NCBI GenBank assembly: GCA_946611595.1
Contig: CAMODY010000116.1
Location: 1 to 5,595 of the forward strand
Source: an uncultured Clostridia bacterium
GTDB lineage: Bacteria; Bacillota; Clostridia; Lachnospirales; Lachnospiraceae
Direction of reading: 5' to 3'
Length of the DNA stretch: 5,595 nt
Part shown: in pieces, positions 1 to 5,595 of the stretch
Position numbering within the stretch: the stretch's first letter is position 1
Layout of the letters: every line of letters begins with the position of its first letter
Position numbers and translations under genes: made by a program
Notes under the pieces: generated by a model
Databases searched by the model: none
The model's input: only the letters and a program-made list of their open reading frames with translations
What the model was told of the DNA's origin: nothing

Positions 1-638
1 GGATTTCCGCTTTCATTTTTTATAAGCTCCATCTTTGGAGAACAGATCAGCGTTCCTGCACCTTTTAAAAGGACAGTCGCCTGATATTTTTCAGCAAGGC
101 TCTTTACGGCTTTGATCCGCTCCTCTTCGGTCCTGATCGGCGCATCACTTCCTAAAAGCCGCTTCGCTTCTCCGATGTGCGGCGTAAAAATAAGTTTGGC
201 CTTTGTATTTAAGACTTCCTCGCAGCTGATGTCCCCACGCGCGACCATATTCAAGGCATCTGCATCCAGCAGCAATATGCCTTTGTATTCTGCGAGGATC
301 CGTTTTAAAAGCTCTTTGCGGGCCGCATCTTTTCCTAAGCCGCTGCCTGCAGCGATCGCATCGTATTCATTAAAATCGTCGCACATTGCAGCTGTCACAC
401 AGGTAGCAACCGGAACCGCTGTCTGCAGGATCGGATAGATCGGATCTTCAAAGGAAGGAAGCAGAAAGCGTACAAGCCCTGCACCGCTCCTTGCAGCTGC
501 GCGGCCGGAAAGCACCGCAGCGCCTGCCATTCCTACGCTCCCTGCAAAGATCAAAACTTTTCCAAAGTCTCCTTTATGGGCTTCCTTTTTTCTTTTCGGG
601 AAGCATTTTTTTACATAAGCTCCGCTAATGATATCCAT
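1..638 (-). CDS. nnrD: ADP-dependent NAD(P)H-hydrate dehydratase, partial (C-terminus beyond left edge)
   Basis: This enzyme of the ribokinase-like superfamily repairs hydrated NADH/NADPH by ADP-dependent dehydration in the cytoplasm. The 212 codons in the window (638 down to 3) translate without a stop. Family motifs appear in order: HKGDFGKV at residues 21-28, the glycine-rich AGSVGMAGAA at 32-41, SGAGL at 51-55, AGSGLGKD at 97-104, LLDADALN at 123-130, FTPHIGEAKRLL at 151-162 and VLLKGAGTLI at 189-198. The frame leaves the window at the residues GN, where the family normally continues into its GMA-GG-GD catalytic loop, so roughly 70 residues including the catalytic aspartate are out of view. 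The ATG at 638 gives an N-terminus that fits stand-alone NnrD, with a ...PKR..HKG lead-in and no NnrE epimerase domain fused ahead of it. The gene starts 5 bases after the nuclease stop codon, which implies co-transcription and probably translational coupling. Its own ribosome site is weak: GGAAGAG at 659-653 is about 14 bases away. Confidence 0.93.
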   Translation of the reverse strand, partial: MDIISGAYVKKCFPKRKKEAHKGDFGKVLIFAGSVGMAGAAVLSGRAAARSGAGLVRFLLPSFEDPIYPILQTAVPVATCVTAAMCDDFNEYDAIAAGSGLGKDAARKELLKRILAEYKGILLLDADALNMVARGDISCEEVLNTKAKLIFTPHIGEAKRLLGSDAPIRTEEERIKAVKSLAEKYQATVLLKGAGTLICSPKMELIKNESGN

Positions 639-643
639 ATGTT

Positions 644-1432
644 TTATTTCATCTCTTCCGGACGTTCTTCCGTCATGTTTTCTGCATTTTCCATGTAGTC
701 GCCGGTCTTATAATCGATTGCTGCACCCGGTTCAGCGTTATAGACAAAGATGCAAAACTCAAGTGCTCCGTCATCTTCTACCGAGTACGCTTCCATCAAA
801 ACACCTCTGCAGATCAGTTCATCATCCACATAGTAAGGCGTGACGCGGTACATAACGTGATTGTCTTCATGATCCCAAAGATAACGGGTAACTTTTTTCT
901 CATAGTCCTGCATGTTCACTTCGTTGAACGTAGCGGTTCCCGTTACTAAGTTTTCGATCTTATTAAGACCAGATAGTTTCCACATCAGCAGGTGGCTTCT
1001 TTCATAGAATCCGCCGCCGTGCCAGCCGGATGGTTTCAGGTCTGAGATACTTGAGCGCTCTCCCGTCTGGATATGCGGCTCATCCGCACACATGATCGCA
1101 ACTCCCGCACGGCCATATTCATCCAGGTCGGAAAGCTTGGCATAATATTCCTCCGAGATCTCCTCCGGCTTGAAGAAGGTCTCGCCATCCGCCACCTCGA
1201 TCACATAGTTTTCCCCGTCAAACTCCGGGATTGAAATATCATAGATCTGAAACAGACTCGGCTCGTTATTGGCTGCATCCATCGGACTTTTTCCGCCCGA
1301 GACAAGCTTGATAATGATAACGGCGGCTAAAACGAGGACGGCGATTCCGACTTCTGTGAGCCTGATCGCGGTCTTCTTTTTCCCGTTTCCGTTATTGCCT
1401 TCTGTTCCCTGTTTTTGCTGACTATTGTACAT
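644..1432 (-). CDS. Membrane-anchored DNA/RNA non-specific endonuclease (EndA/NucA, DNA-entry nuclease type)
   Basis: This 262-residue protein is predicted to be a sugar-non-specific beta-beta-alpha-metal nuclease held at the outer face of the membrane. Residues 1-25 are polar and lysine-rich. Residues 28-44 form one hydrophobic segment with no lipobox cysteine, so it reads as an uncleaved signal anchor. The nuclease domain spans about 60-245. The ERSHL motif at 144-148 corresponds to DRGH in EndA, making H147 the likely general base. N161 and N170, nine residues apart, match the asparagine pair of EndA that positions substrate and Mg2+. Other family hallmarks are SDLDEYGRAGVA (101-112), KPSGWH (133-138), NHVMYRVTP (191-199) and VFVYNAEPG-like sequence (229-236). 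The C-terminal 17 residues are acidic and probably not part of the fold. The family includes pneumococcal EndA, which acts in DNA uptake, but competence genes are not seen here, so the role (uptake, nutrient scavenging or defence) is open. The ATG is preceded by a CAGGA ribosome site at 1446-1442. nnrD follows after 5 bases. Confidence 0.88.
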   Translation of the reverse strand: MYNSQQKQGTEGNNGNGKKKTAIRLTEVGIAVLVLAAVIIIKLVSGGKSPMDAANNEPSLFQIYDISIPEFDGENYVIEVADGETFFKPEEISEEYYAKLSDLDEYGRAGVAIMCADEPHIQTGERSSISDLKPSGWHGGGFYERSHLLMWKLSGLNKIENLVTGTATFNEVNMQDYEKKVTRYLWDHEDNHVMYRVTPYYVDDELICRGVLMEAYSVEDDGALEFCIFVYNAEPGAAIDYKTGDYMENAENMTEERPEEMK

Positions 1433-1441
1433 ACTTTTTTA

Positions 1442-1446
1442 TCCTG
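1442..1446 (-). promoter_or_regulatory. Ribosome-binding site of the nuclease gene
   Basis: On the minus strand CAGGA lies 9 bases upstream of the ATG at 1432. It supports that start over internal methionines. Its first bases belong to AACAG (1448-1444), which can pair with CUGUU (1480-1476) near the start of the predicted transcript. Confidence 0.7.
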
Positions 1447-1448
1447 TT

Positions 1449-1468
1449 CCGAAGCGCTCTTTTTTCGG
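1449..1468 (-). other. Leader hairpin in the nuclease transcript
   Basis: In minus-strand RNA, CCGAA (1468-1464) pairs with UUCGG (1453-1449), leaving a 10-base loop. An outer CUGUU (1480-1476)/AACAG (1448-1444) pairing could extend the structure across a 7-base bulge and overlap the ribosome site, if transcription starts far enough upstream. No U-tract follows, so it is not an intrinsic terminator. The stem is short and its relevance is uncertain. Confidence 0.35.
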
Positions 1469-1483
1469 CCTCTTTAACAGAAA

Positions 1484-1512
1484 ATTTTACCATAGAGAGC
1501 CATTCATTTCCA
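1484..1512 (-). promoter_or_regulatory. Predicted sigma-A promoter for the nuclease-nnrD pair
   Basis: Read on the minus strand, TAAAAT (1489-1484) is a good -10 box with an extended TGG at 1492-1490. A -35-like TGGAAA (1512-1507) sits exactly 17 bases upstream. Transcription would start near 1478-1475, about 45 bases before the nuclease ATG. This is the best leftward candidate in the intergenic region. Confidence 0.6.
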
Positions 1513-1522
1513 GTAAAGTTAA

Positions 1523-1552
1523 TGAGCACAAACAGGCCTCTTGTGGTATAAT
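1523..1552 (+). promoter_or_regulatory. Predicted extended -10 sigma-A promoter for glgB-glgP
   Basis: A perfect TATAAT lies at 1547-1552, preceded by TGG at 1544-1546, giving the extended TGnTATAAT form. The -35 region is weak: TGAGCA at 1523-1528 with an 18-base spacer is the best match, as extended -10 promoters often allow. The predicted start is A1559, leaving a leader of about 72 bases before the glgB TTG. No clear catabolite-repression (cre) site was found nearby. Confidence 0.75.
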
Positions 1553-1558
1553 GCAGCC

Positions 1559-1600
1559 AGGAGATTTTCGCTTTCTCAAACGAGGATAATAGAGTCTCCT
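1559..1600 (+). other. 5'-terminal stem-loop of the glgB leader RNA
   Basis: AGGAGAUUUU (1559-1568) pairs over 10 bp with AGAGUCUCCU (1591-1600), including two G-U pairs. Inside the loop, a smaller 5-bp stem joins UUCUC (1573-1577) to GAGGA (1582-1586) around an AAAC loop. The outer stem begins at the predicted first transcribed base. Such 5'-end stems can protect mRNA from decay. The 3' arm (CUCCUU, 1596-1601) is also complementary to the purine-rich ribosome site downstream. No U-run follows, so it is not a terminator. Confidence 0.5.
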
Positions 1601-1610
1601 TAGAAGTAAC

Positions 1611-1622
1611 GGAAAGGGAAGG
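1611..1622 (+). promoter_or_regulatory. Purine-rich ribosome-binding site of glgB
   Basis: GGAAAGGGAAGG ends 8 bases before the TTG at 1631. It is the main support for TTG as the initiator, because no in-frame ATG occurs until residue 92, which lies inside the N-terminal beta-sandwich domain. Confidence 0.7.
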
Positions 1623-1630
1623 TTAGGGTT

Positions 1631-3574
1631 TTGAAAAAATTATCTTCTGAGCCAACGGAAGACTTATTATATATCTTTGGTGAAGGCAAGTATTATCATG
1701 CTTATCACATCTTCGGATCTCATGTAGAAAAAGGCGGTGTAAGGTTTACGGTATGGGCACCTTTTGTAAAAAGCGTATCTGTGATCGGTGACTTTAACGA
1801 CTGGAAAGTTAGGGAAGGAAGCTGCTTAGACGGCGGTGACTATTTAGAACCTGTCGGAACAAGCGGCGTCTGGTCCGGCTTTATCAAAGGACCGAAAAAA
1901 GGCATGTGCTATAAGTACGTGATCGAGACCTCCAGGGGAAAGCTCCTTTACAAGGCAGATCCTTATGCAATCTATTCCCAGAAGCGTCCGGAAACGGCGT
2001 CTATTATCTGGGATCTCAAATACAAATGGCAGGATAAGGCATGGATGGAAAAGCGCAAAAGCCGCAATCATTTCAAAGAGCCGTTTAATATCTATGAAGT
2101 TCACCTGGGCTCATGGAGGAGGCATGCTCCGTCCGCAGATGATCCGGACAATATCAAATGCTCCGAATTCTACACCTACCGTGAGCTGGCTGACAGCCTG
2201 ATCCCATATGCAAAAGATATGGGTTATACCCATTTAGAAATCCTTCCGGTCATGGAGCATCCTTTAGATGCTTCCTGGGGATATCAGACGACCGGTTTCT
2301 TTTCTGCGACCTCCCGTTACGGAACGCCGCAGGATCTGATGTATTTCATCGATCAATGCCACGAAGCAGGACTTTCTGTCATCTTAGACTGGGTGCCGGG
2401 CCACTTCTGCCGCGATGCTCATGGTCTTTGCGCGTTTAACGGACGCAAGCTCTATGAAGAGATGGAGCATCCGAATTGGGGCACCTTTAAGTTTGACTTT
2501 GGCCGCGGACAGGTCCGCTCTTTCCTGCTCTCTTCCGCCATGTTCTGGCTGGAGCAGTTCCATGCGGACGGCATTCGTGTTGACGGAGTCAGCAGCATCC
2601 TCTACATGAATTTCGGTATCGATGATGAAAAGCAAAAGCGCTTCAACAAAGACGGTACGGAATCCGATCTGAATGCGATCGAATTTTTCCAGGAACTCGC
2701 GCGTATGGTCGGTAAGTATTATCCGGATGTTTTTACGATCGCAGAAGAAAGCACTGCTTGGCCATTGGTCACCTATCCGCCGGATGACGGTGGATTAGGC
2801 TTCCACTATAAATGGGACATGGGCTGGATGAACGATACGCTGCGTTTTATGCAGACGGATTTCCCATCCCGCAGCGAATTCCATGGTCTGCTTACCTTCT
2901 CTATGATGTATGCGTTTAACGAGAATTTTATTCTGCCGCTCTCTCACGATGAGGTCGTGCACGGAAAGAAATCTCTGATCGGACGCATGCCTGGTGATTA
3001 TTGGAGAGAATTTGCTAACCTGCGTCTTCTGATCCTTTATCAGATGACACACCCCGGAAAGAAACTGAACTTCATGGGCAGCGAACTTGCCGAGTTTATT
3101 GAATGGCGTGAATACGAAGAACTTGAATGGTTTATGCTCGGCTACGAAGCGCATGCAAAACACAAGGACTATATCAAGGCGCTTAACCATTTCTATAAAT
3201 CAGAGGTCGCCCTTTACAGCTGTGACCACGACTGGTCCGGTTTTACCTGGCTGGATGCCGACAACAGCAAGCAGAATGTACTAAGTTACATCCGTACAAG
3301 CGCAGGTGGCAGAAGCCAGCTGATCTGCGCGCTCAATTTCGGCGTTCAGACTTATAAAAAATTCCGCATCGGCGTTCCAAAACCGGGAACCTACAAAGAA
3401 GTCTTCAACTCCGACCGCGAAGAATATGGCGGCAGCGGACAGCTCTTCGAAAAACCGGTTAAAGCAGAAAAGATTCCGATGCACGGGCAGCCGTACTCGA
3501 TCGAGATCACCGTTCCTCCTGTGGGCGGCACGATTTGGAAGAGACAGCTTAGCCGTACGAAAAAGAAAAAATAA
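1631..3574 (+). CDS. glgB: 1,4-alpha-glucan (glycogen) branching enzyme, GH13
   Basis: The enzyme cuts an alpha-1,4 glucan chain and rejoins it through an alpha-1,6 bond, creating glycogen branches in the cytoplasm. It has 647 residues: a CBM48-type beta-sandwich at about 30-115 (FTVWAP at 39-44, GDFNDW at 53-58), a GH13 catalytic barrel from about 153 to 510, and an all-beta C-terminal domain ending in a lysine-rich tail. The long N1 domain of E. coli GlgB is absent. The conserved regions are DWVPGHF (253-259), RVDG with the nucleophile D318, IAEEST with the acid/base E372, and LSHDEVVHGK with D440. The motifs YPPDDGGLGFHYKWDMGWM and PLDASWGYQTTGFF are typical of branching enzymes and separate it from other GH13 members. 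Two sites differ from the usual sequence: RVDA is RVDG, and GNE(F/I)GQ reads GSELAE. All three catalytic acids are intact, so activity is expected. The gene starts with TTG and leads an operon with glgP, 17 bases downstream. Confidence 0.96.
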   Translation: MKKLSSEPTEDLLYIFGEGKYYHAYHIFGSHVEKGGVRFTVWAPFVKSVSVIGDFNDWKVREGSCLDGGDYLEPVGTSGVWSGFIKGPKKGMCYKYVIETSRGKLLYKADPYAIYSQKRPETASIIWDLKYKWQDKAWMEKRKSRNHFKEPFNIYEVHLGSWRRHAPSADDPDNIKCSEFYTYRELADSLIPYAKDMGYTHLEILPVMEHPLDASWGYQTTGFFSATSRYGTPQDLMYFIDQCHEAGLSVILDWVPGHFCRDAHGLCAFNGRKLYEEMEHPNWGTFKFDFGRGQVRSFLLSSAMFWLEQFHADGIRVDGVSSILYMNFGIDDEKQKRFNKDGTESDLNAIEFFQELARMVGKYYPDVFTIAEESTAWPLVTYPPDDGGLGFHYKWDMGWMNDTLRFMQTDFPSRSEFHGLLTFSMMYAFNENFILPLSHDEVVHGKKSLIGRMPGDYWREFANLRLLILYQMTHPGKKLNFMGSELAEFIEWREYEELEWFMLGYEAHAKHKDYIKALNHFYKSEVALYSCDHDWSGFTWLDADNSKQNVLSYIRTSAGGRSQLICALNFGVQTYKKFRIGVPKPGTYKEVFNSDREEYGGSGQLFEKPVKAEKIPMHGQPYSIEITVPPVGGTIWKRQLSRTKKKK

Positions 3575-3575
3575 G

Positions 3576-3582
3576 AAAAGGA
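3576..3582 (+). promoter_or_regulatory. Ribosome-binding site of glgP
   Basis: AAAAGGA lies in the 17-base gap after the glgB stop codon, 9 bases before the ATG at 3592. There is no room for a terminator or a separate promoter in the gap, which supports co-transcription with glgB. Confidence 0.8.
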
Positions 3583-3591
3583 TACTACTCT

Positions 3592-5595
3592 ATGTTTAGC
3601 AGTAAGGAAAACTTCAAAAAAGAATTTGAGCAGACCATTAAAAGCATTTACGCGAAGCCGTACAAAAATTGTACCGGCTACGAAAAATATATGGCACTTG
3701 CAGATATGGTTGCAACCGAGGCAGGAAGTATCCGTTCTGAAAACGTCAAAAACTCCATTGATACGAACAATAAGAAGATCTATTACTTCTCGATGGAGTT
3801 TCTGATCGGACGTCTTCTGGAGAATTACCTTTGCAACTTAGGCGTTCGCGATATTGTTGCGGAAGCGCTTTCTGAAATGGGAGACAGTTTAGAAGAACTT
3901 TGCGAGTTCGAGCCGGATCCGGGACTTGGCAACGGAGGCCTCGGCCGCTTAGCTGCCTGCTTCTTAGATTCCATGTCCGCAGTCGGCATCGAAGGAGTCG
4001 GTGTTGGTCTTCGTTATAAATTCGGTCTTTTCAGGCAGAAGATCGTTAACGGCCGCCAGACAGAGTTGCCAGATGCCTGGCTTGAAAACGATTATCCATG
4101 GGAAGTCAAACACCCGGAAGATACTGTCATTGTTAAATTCGGAGGCCATGTAGAAAGAACTTTCGAAGAAGGAAAAACCTATTTCGAGCACAAAGGCTAC
4201 CAGTGCGTTTGCGCCGTTCCTTATGACGTTCCGATCTTAGGCGAAGGCGGAAAGAATGTCGGCGTACTCCATCTTTTGGATGCGCAGCCAATGCGCGAGA
4301 CCATCGATATGGAAGCCTTCAACCGTGGAGACTATGCAGCTGCTATGAGAGAGCGCTGCGAGATCGATGCCATGACCAGCATCCTTTATCCGGACGACAG
4401 CAACGGTATGGGAAGAAAGCTCCGCCTGCGCCAGGAATATCTTCTGGTCGCTGCCGGAATTGAAAATATTATCCGCGACTACAAAGCGCGCTACGGAACG
4501 GATGAATGGGATAAATTCCCGGAGCGCGTCAGCATCCATATTAACGATACGCATCCAACGCTTTGCATTCCGGAACTGATCCGTGTCCTGATTGATGAAG
4601 AAAAACTCGAGTGGGACGACGCATGGACGCTCACCAAAAACACTGTTTCCTTCACCAACCACACCGTGCTTCCGGAAGCGCTCGAAAAATGGCCGATCGA
4701 CATGTTCAAAGAACTCCTTCCCCGTGTCTATATGATCGTGGAAGAGATTGACCGCAGATTCCGTGAGGATATGGGAAAACGCGGCATTACAGATTATGAA
4801 ACTTTAAGAAGAACATCCATCTTGTGGGACAATCAGGTCAAGATGGCAAACCTTTCCATCATCTGCAGCCACTCTGTAAACGGTGTTGCAGCGCTGCATA
4901 CGGAAATCTTAAAGAATGATGTGTTCCGTGATTTCAACGCGATCTTCCCGGAGCGCTTTAATAATAAGACGAACGGTATCAGCCACAGACGTTTTATGAT
5001 CCAGTCAAACCCGGCCCTTGCAAAACTGATCACAGAAGTGATCGGCGACGAGTGGCTTCATGATTTCGAAAAGATCGAACGTCTTGCTGAGCATAAATAT
5101 AATGCAGAGCTTTGTGCAAAGCTCCGTCTTGTTAAAAGAGAAAACAAGGTCCGTCTGGCAAATTACATTAAGAGAACAAGTGGACTTCTGGTAAACCCGG
5201 ATTCCGTTTTTGATATTCAGGTTAAGAGGATCCATGCATATAAACGCCAGCTCCTGAATGTATTCAAAGTAATGGACCTTTATAACCAGATCAAACGCAA
5301 CCCGGATCTTGATATCTGTCCTTACACCTTTGTCTTTGCAGGCAAGGCCGCACAGGGATACGCATTTGCAAAAGAGGTTGTACATTTGATCAACACGGTT
5401 GCAAGCCTCGTAAATTCCGACCCGATCGTCAGCAAAAAGATCAAGGTCGTCTTTGTAGAAAACTTCTGTGTTTCCAATGCACAGCTGATCTATCCTGCTG
5501 CTGATATTTCCGAGCAGATCTCAACCGCAGGAAAAGAAGCAAGCGGTACCGGAAACATGAAGTTCATGATGAACGGAGCCATTACACTCGGAACT
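3592..5595 (+). CDS. glgP: Glycogen/starch/alpha-glucan phosphorylase, partial (C-terminus beyond right edge)
   Basis: This GT35 enzyme uses phosphate and PLP to release glucose-1-phosphate from the non-reducing ends of glycogen in the cytoplasm. The 668 codons in the window are open. Family landmarks are SMEFLIGRLL from S67, EPDPGLGNGGLGRLAACFLDS with the glycine-rich loop at 111-116, INDTHPTL, NHTVLPEALEKWP with H357, FNNKTNGISHRRF, QVKRIHAYKRQL at 543-554, VVFVENFCVS, and the PLP site EASGTGNMKFMMNGA with the cofactor lysine at K657. R546 and K551 match the phosphate-binding Arg569 and Lys574 of the rabbit muscle enzyme. The glutamate usual in KRIHEYKR is alanine here (A549); I recall this in some clostridial phosphorylases, so it may be a clade trait. 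Family members run to about 810-830 residues, so around 150 C-terminal residues are missing because of the window edge. No frameshift was seen. It is the second gene of the glgB operon. Confidence 0.96.
   Translation, partial: MFSSKENFKKEFEQTIKSIYAKPYKNCTGYEKYMALADMVATEAGSIRSENVKNSIDTNNKKIYYFSMEFLIGRLLENYLCNLGVRDIVAEALSEMGDSLEELCEFEPDPGLGNGGLGRLAACFLDSMSAVGIEGVGVGLRYKFGLFRQKIVNGRQTELPDAWLENDYPWEVKHPEDTVIVKFGGHVERTFEEGKTYFEHKGYQCVCAVPYDVPILGEGGKNVGVLHLLDAQPMRETIDMEAFNRGDYAAAMRERCEIDAMTSILYPDDSNGMGRKLRLRQEYLLVAAGIENIIRDYKARYGTDEWDKFPERVSIHINDTHPTLCIPELIRVLIDEEKLEWDDAWTLTKNTVSFTNHTVLPEALEKWPIDMFKELLPRVYMIVEEIDRRFREDMGKRGITDYETLRRTSILWDNQVKMANLSIICSHSVNGVAALHTEILKNDVFRDFNAIFPERFNNKTNGISHRRFMIQSNPALAKLITEVIGDEWLHDFEKIERLAEHKYNAELCAKLRLVKRENKVRLANYIKRTSGLLVNPDSVFDIQVKRIHAYKRQLLNVFKVMDLYNQIKRNPDLDICPYTFVFAGKAAQGYAFAKEVVHLINTVASLVNSDPIVSKKIKVVFVENFCVSNAQLIYPAADISEQISTAGKEASGTGNMKFMMNGAITLGT

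Noticed and set aside
112..438. Plus-strand open frame of 108 codons opposite nnrD
   Set aside because: It is antisense to a gene with strong NnrD motifs, has no plausible ribosome site, and gives a low-complexity serine/alanine-rich product.
628..843. Plus-strand open frame of 71 codons opposite the nuclease C-terminus
   Set aside because: It is antisense to a recognised nuclease gene, the product resembles no family I know, and no promoter or ribosome site is evident.
1559..1605. Leader stem-loop as an intrinsic terminator or attenuator with termination
   Set aside because: The stem is AU/GU-rich at its inner end and is followed by UAGAAG, not a U-run, so rho-independent termination is unlikely.
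1433..1630. Small RNA, tRNA or known riboswitch in the intergenic region
   Set aside because: No cloverleaf and no riboswitch aptamer core I recognise is present; the space is accounted for by two promoters and two short leaders.
2795..3190. Minus-strand open frame of 131 codons within glgB
   Set aside because: It lies opposite conserved GH13 motifs in glgB; its openness follows from the codon use of the real gene.
4237..4662. Minus-strand open frame of 141 codons within glgP
   Set aside because: It is antisense to conserved phosphorylase motifs including the NDTHP region, with no own signals.
5005..5385. Minus-strand open frame of 126 codons within glgP
   Set aside because: It is antisense to the KRIHAYKR motif region of glgP, and its product is not recognisable.
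1..5595. Mobile element, CRISPR array or phage/defence cassette
   Set aside because: No transposase, integrase, regularly spaced repeats or terminal inverted repeats were seen; the genes are ordinary metabolic genes plus one nuclease.

Overview
This window looks like chromosomal DNA from a Clostridia-class Bacillota, most probably the Lachnospiraceae. The evidence is the style of the four proteins, the purine-rich Shine-Dalgarno sites, the extended -10 promoters (TGnTATAAT type), a TTG start codon, and moderate GC content. The assignment rests on remembered family resemblance, not on a database search.

Layout: two gene pairs diverge from a short intergenic region of about 200 bases (1433-1630). 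Leftward on the minus strand, a membrane-anchored DNA/RNA non-specific endonuclease (EndA/NucA type, 1432-644) is followed 5 bases later by nnrD, the ADP-dependent NAD(P)H-hydrate dehydratase. nnrD runs off the left edge before its C-terminal motif. Rightward on the plus strand, a glycogen branching enzyme (glgB, 1631-3574, TTG start) is followed 17 bases later by a glycogen/starch phosphorylase (glgP, 3592 to the right edge). glgP is cut 11 codons after its PLP-binding lysine.

How the genes work together: GlgB makes alpha-1,6 branches in glycogen, and GlgP removes glucose-1-phosphate from chain ends. The pair shapes and mobilises the storage polymer. The synthesis genes glgC, glgD and glgA are not in view. 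The leftward pair has no obvious functional link: one protein is predicted to act outside the membrane on nucleic acid, the other repairs damaged nicotinamide cofactors in the cytoplasm.

Regulation: each direction has a readable extended -10 promoter. The glgB leader is the most interesting non-coding part. Its predicted first transcribed base begins a 10-bp stem whose 3' arm could instead pair with the glgB ribosome-binding site. I found no RNA gene, mobile element, CRISPR array or phage gene. I see no convincing new multi-gene system here: the genes belong to known families, and the novelty is limited to the leader RNA, a few active-site-neighbouring substitutions and the gene pairing.
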